Assembly: GCA_050259815.1 (NCBI GenBank)
Contig: JBLNBI010000470.1
Location: forward strand, 1 to 5,693
DNA: 5,693 bases
Source: JAGTRP01 sp050259815
Lineage (GTDB): Bacteria > Pseudomonadota > Gammaproteobacteria > Burkholderiales > Rhodocyclaceae
Reading direction: 5' to 3'
Part shown: positions 4,648 through 5,693 of the stretch, piece by piece
Layout of the letters: every line of letters starts with the position of its first letter
Position numbering within the stretch: the first letter of the stretch is position 1
Program-made: the position numbers and the translations under genes
The notes under the pieces: generated by a model
The model's database searches: none
Seen by the model: the letters and a program-made list of their open reading frames with translations, nothing else
Told to the model about the DNA's origin: nothing

Positions 4648-5693
4648 CGGGAATACACGGCAACGGAAGGGATAGGGAAGAGGCGCTTCAAGAGCAGGAC
4701 GGCGAACATGACGATGCCTATGGTAGCCAGCGACCCGCCGATGCCCAGGCAGATGCGGGAGACGGTTTCCACGCTCCAGGTCAGGGCCAGGTCGCCCGGG
4801 GTCTTGCGGGGGGCGCCCATGAGCCCGGCGCCGGCCAGGCCCGCCATCATCAGGAAAATGCCATAACCGTAGAAGCCAAGCTGGAAGCGGATGGCCCGCT
4901 GGCTCGGCGGCTCGATGCCCAGGCGGGGCAGGAGGACGAAGCTGGTAGCCATGAAGGCCAGGGTCACGGCGCCGATGGTGCCGTGGTAGTGGGCGGTGAC
5001 CAGGGTGGTCTGGCCGTTGATGGCGGCCCCCAGTACCAGCCCGGCGATGAAGAGGATCAGGGAGAGGCCGAAACCCGGCGCCGGCGCCCGGGAACCGCGC
5101 CGCAGGAAAAGGAGGACCCCCAGCAGCAGGGGCATTTCCCAGCTGGTCCAGCGCATGAGCCCGGTGTAGGCGTCGAAGTACTCGCCGGTATCCGGGCCGT
5201 GGATGAGGGGCACCAGCAGGGCTGCCCCTACCGGCAAAGCACCGAAGACGACGACGGCGGCCAGCTTCCGGGGATGGATGTCCCGGGCGGCGCCGGGGGC
5301 CAGTTCCAGCCAGCAGAACATGAGGAGGCTCAGGAGGGCGAACTGCCAGACGTGGCCGCCGGCCCAGAACAGGGTCTCGAAATAGCTGTGCCCCTCCAGG
5401 CGGCCGTCGATGGCCACCGCGGCCGCCACGATGAGGATCAGAACGGCCACCACCTGGACGGCGGCGACCCGCAGGGCGAGGGCCTGGACGTCGCCCACCG
5501 AGGCGATGCGCGGCCGCAGGGCCCCGGCGGTCCCCGACAGGCACTTGAGGGCCACACCGAAGCCTAAGTGGAATAGGGTGGAGTGGAAGGCCGGGCTGTC
5601 CTGCACCGGCTGGTAGTTGCTCATCAAGGGCATGGGCCTGCCCACGGACACGTTCAGGGCCTTGCCGGTGGCGCCGAGCGCCGCCGCCAGCCA
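4644..5693 (-). CDS. Heme-copper oxidase subunit I-like membrane protein (5' end cut off)
   Basis: The frame is open to the right edge, giving 349 visible residues; the N-terminus, including any helix II low-spin heme ligand, is outside. Residues are numbered here from the GTG codon at 5651, which is probably internal. The topology matches helices V-XII of the superfamily: about 60-82, 92-117, 130-150, 168-184, 192-212, 215-243, 258-281 and 300-323. Helix VI has FWAGGHVWQF with His100, in the position of a CuB ligand. Helix X has TTLVTAHYHGTIGA with His221 and His223, the HxH pair that binds the two hemes. Helix VII has only PLIHGPDTG (His151), not the His-His dyad. It may act as a terminal oxidase, a nitric-oxide-reductase-like enzyme, or a non-catalytic heme protein; which one cannot be decided here. 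It overlaps the TPR gene by ATGA. Oxidase-type subunit II or cytochrome partners would lie to the right of the window. Confidence 0.8.
   Translation of the reverse strand, partial: WLAAALGATGKALNVSVGRPMPLMSNYQPVQDSPAFHSTLFHLGFGVALKCLSGTAGALRPRIASVGDVQALALRVAAVQVVAVLILIVAAAVAIDGRLEGHSYFETLFWAGGHVWQFALLSLLMFCWLELAPGAARDIHPRKLAAVVVFGALPVGAALLVPLIHGPDTGEYFDAYTGLMRWTSWEMPLLLGVLLFLRRGSRAPAPGFGLSLILFIAGLVLGAAINGQTTLVTAHYHGTIGAVTLAFMATSFVLLPRLGIEPPSQRAIRFQLGFYGYGIFLMMAGLAGAGLMGAPRKTPGDLALTWSVETVSRICLGIGGSLATIGIVMFAVLLLKRLFPIPSVAVYSR

Noticed and set aside
4648..5544. Upstream extension of the TPR frame to 5544
   Set aside because: Residues before the ATG at 4647 are Arg/Pro/Gly-rich shadow of the oxidase-like gene; the protein makes sense only from 4647, where the ATGA overlap occurs.
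4602..5567. A 321-codon plus-strand open frame opposite the oxidase-like gene
   Set aside because: Composition is Gly/Asp/Gln/His-rich and low in hydrophobic residues, as expected of the complement of a membrane-protein gene; the minus frame has clear heme-copper motifs.

Overview
The window is very GC-rich, densely coded DNA from what looks like a Gram-negative proteobacterium. An outer-membrane-type protein, System I (Ccm) cytochrome c maturation genes and a heptosyltransferase-like GT9 enzyme all point that way. A betaproteobacterium is my best guess from overall style, but no gene here proves it. No tRNA, rRNA, CRISPR array, insertion sequence or phage gene was seen.

Layout, left to right. 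Positions 1-383 (minus) hold the 5' part of an exported, coiled-coil-bearing, probably beta-barrel outer-membrane protein that runs off the left edge. Positions 384-598 are the only sizeable non-coding stretch, lying between two divergent genes. It holds a good sigma-54-type (-24/-12) promoter match aimed at the outer-membrane gene and a nested palindrome 70-120 bp further upstream, where an enhancer-binding protein could sit. Positions 599-1864 (plus) encode a multi-pass GT87/DUF2029-type membrane glycosyltransferase. Its 3' end overlaps, tail to tail by 55 bp, the end of a minus-strand operon.

That operon fills the rest of the window, read right to left: a heme-copper oxidase subunit I-like membrane protein (cut by the right edge), a membrane-anchored TPR protein, ccmC, ccmD and a GT9 glycosyltransferase. 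The first four genes are linked by three successive ATGA stop/start overlaps, and the fifth starts 8 bp after ccmD. The arrangement suggests that a divergent heme-copper-type protein is made together with a small periplasmic TPR factor and a dedicated CcmC/CcmD heme-handling pair, possibly for cofactor delivery or assembly.

The most unusual observation is the oxidase-like protein. It keeps the helix X HxH heme-ligand pair and a helix VI histidine, but its visible sequence has no His-His dyad for the copper site and no HPEVY-type tyrosine. It may therefore be a non-canonical member of the superfamily with altered or no oxygen chemistry.
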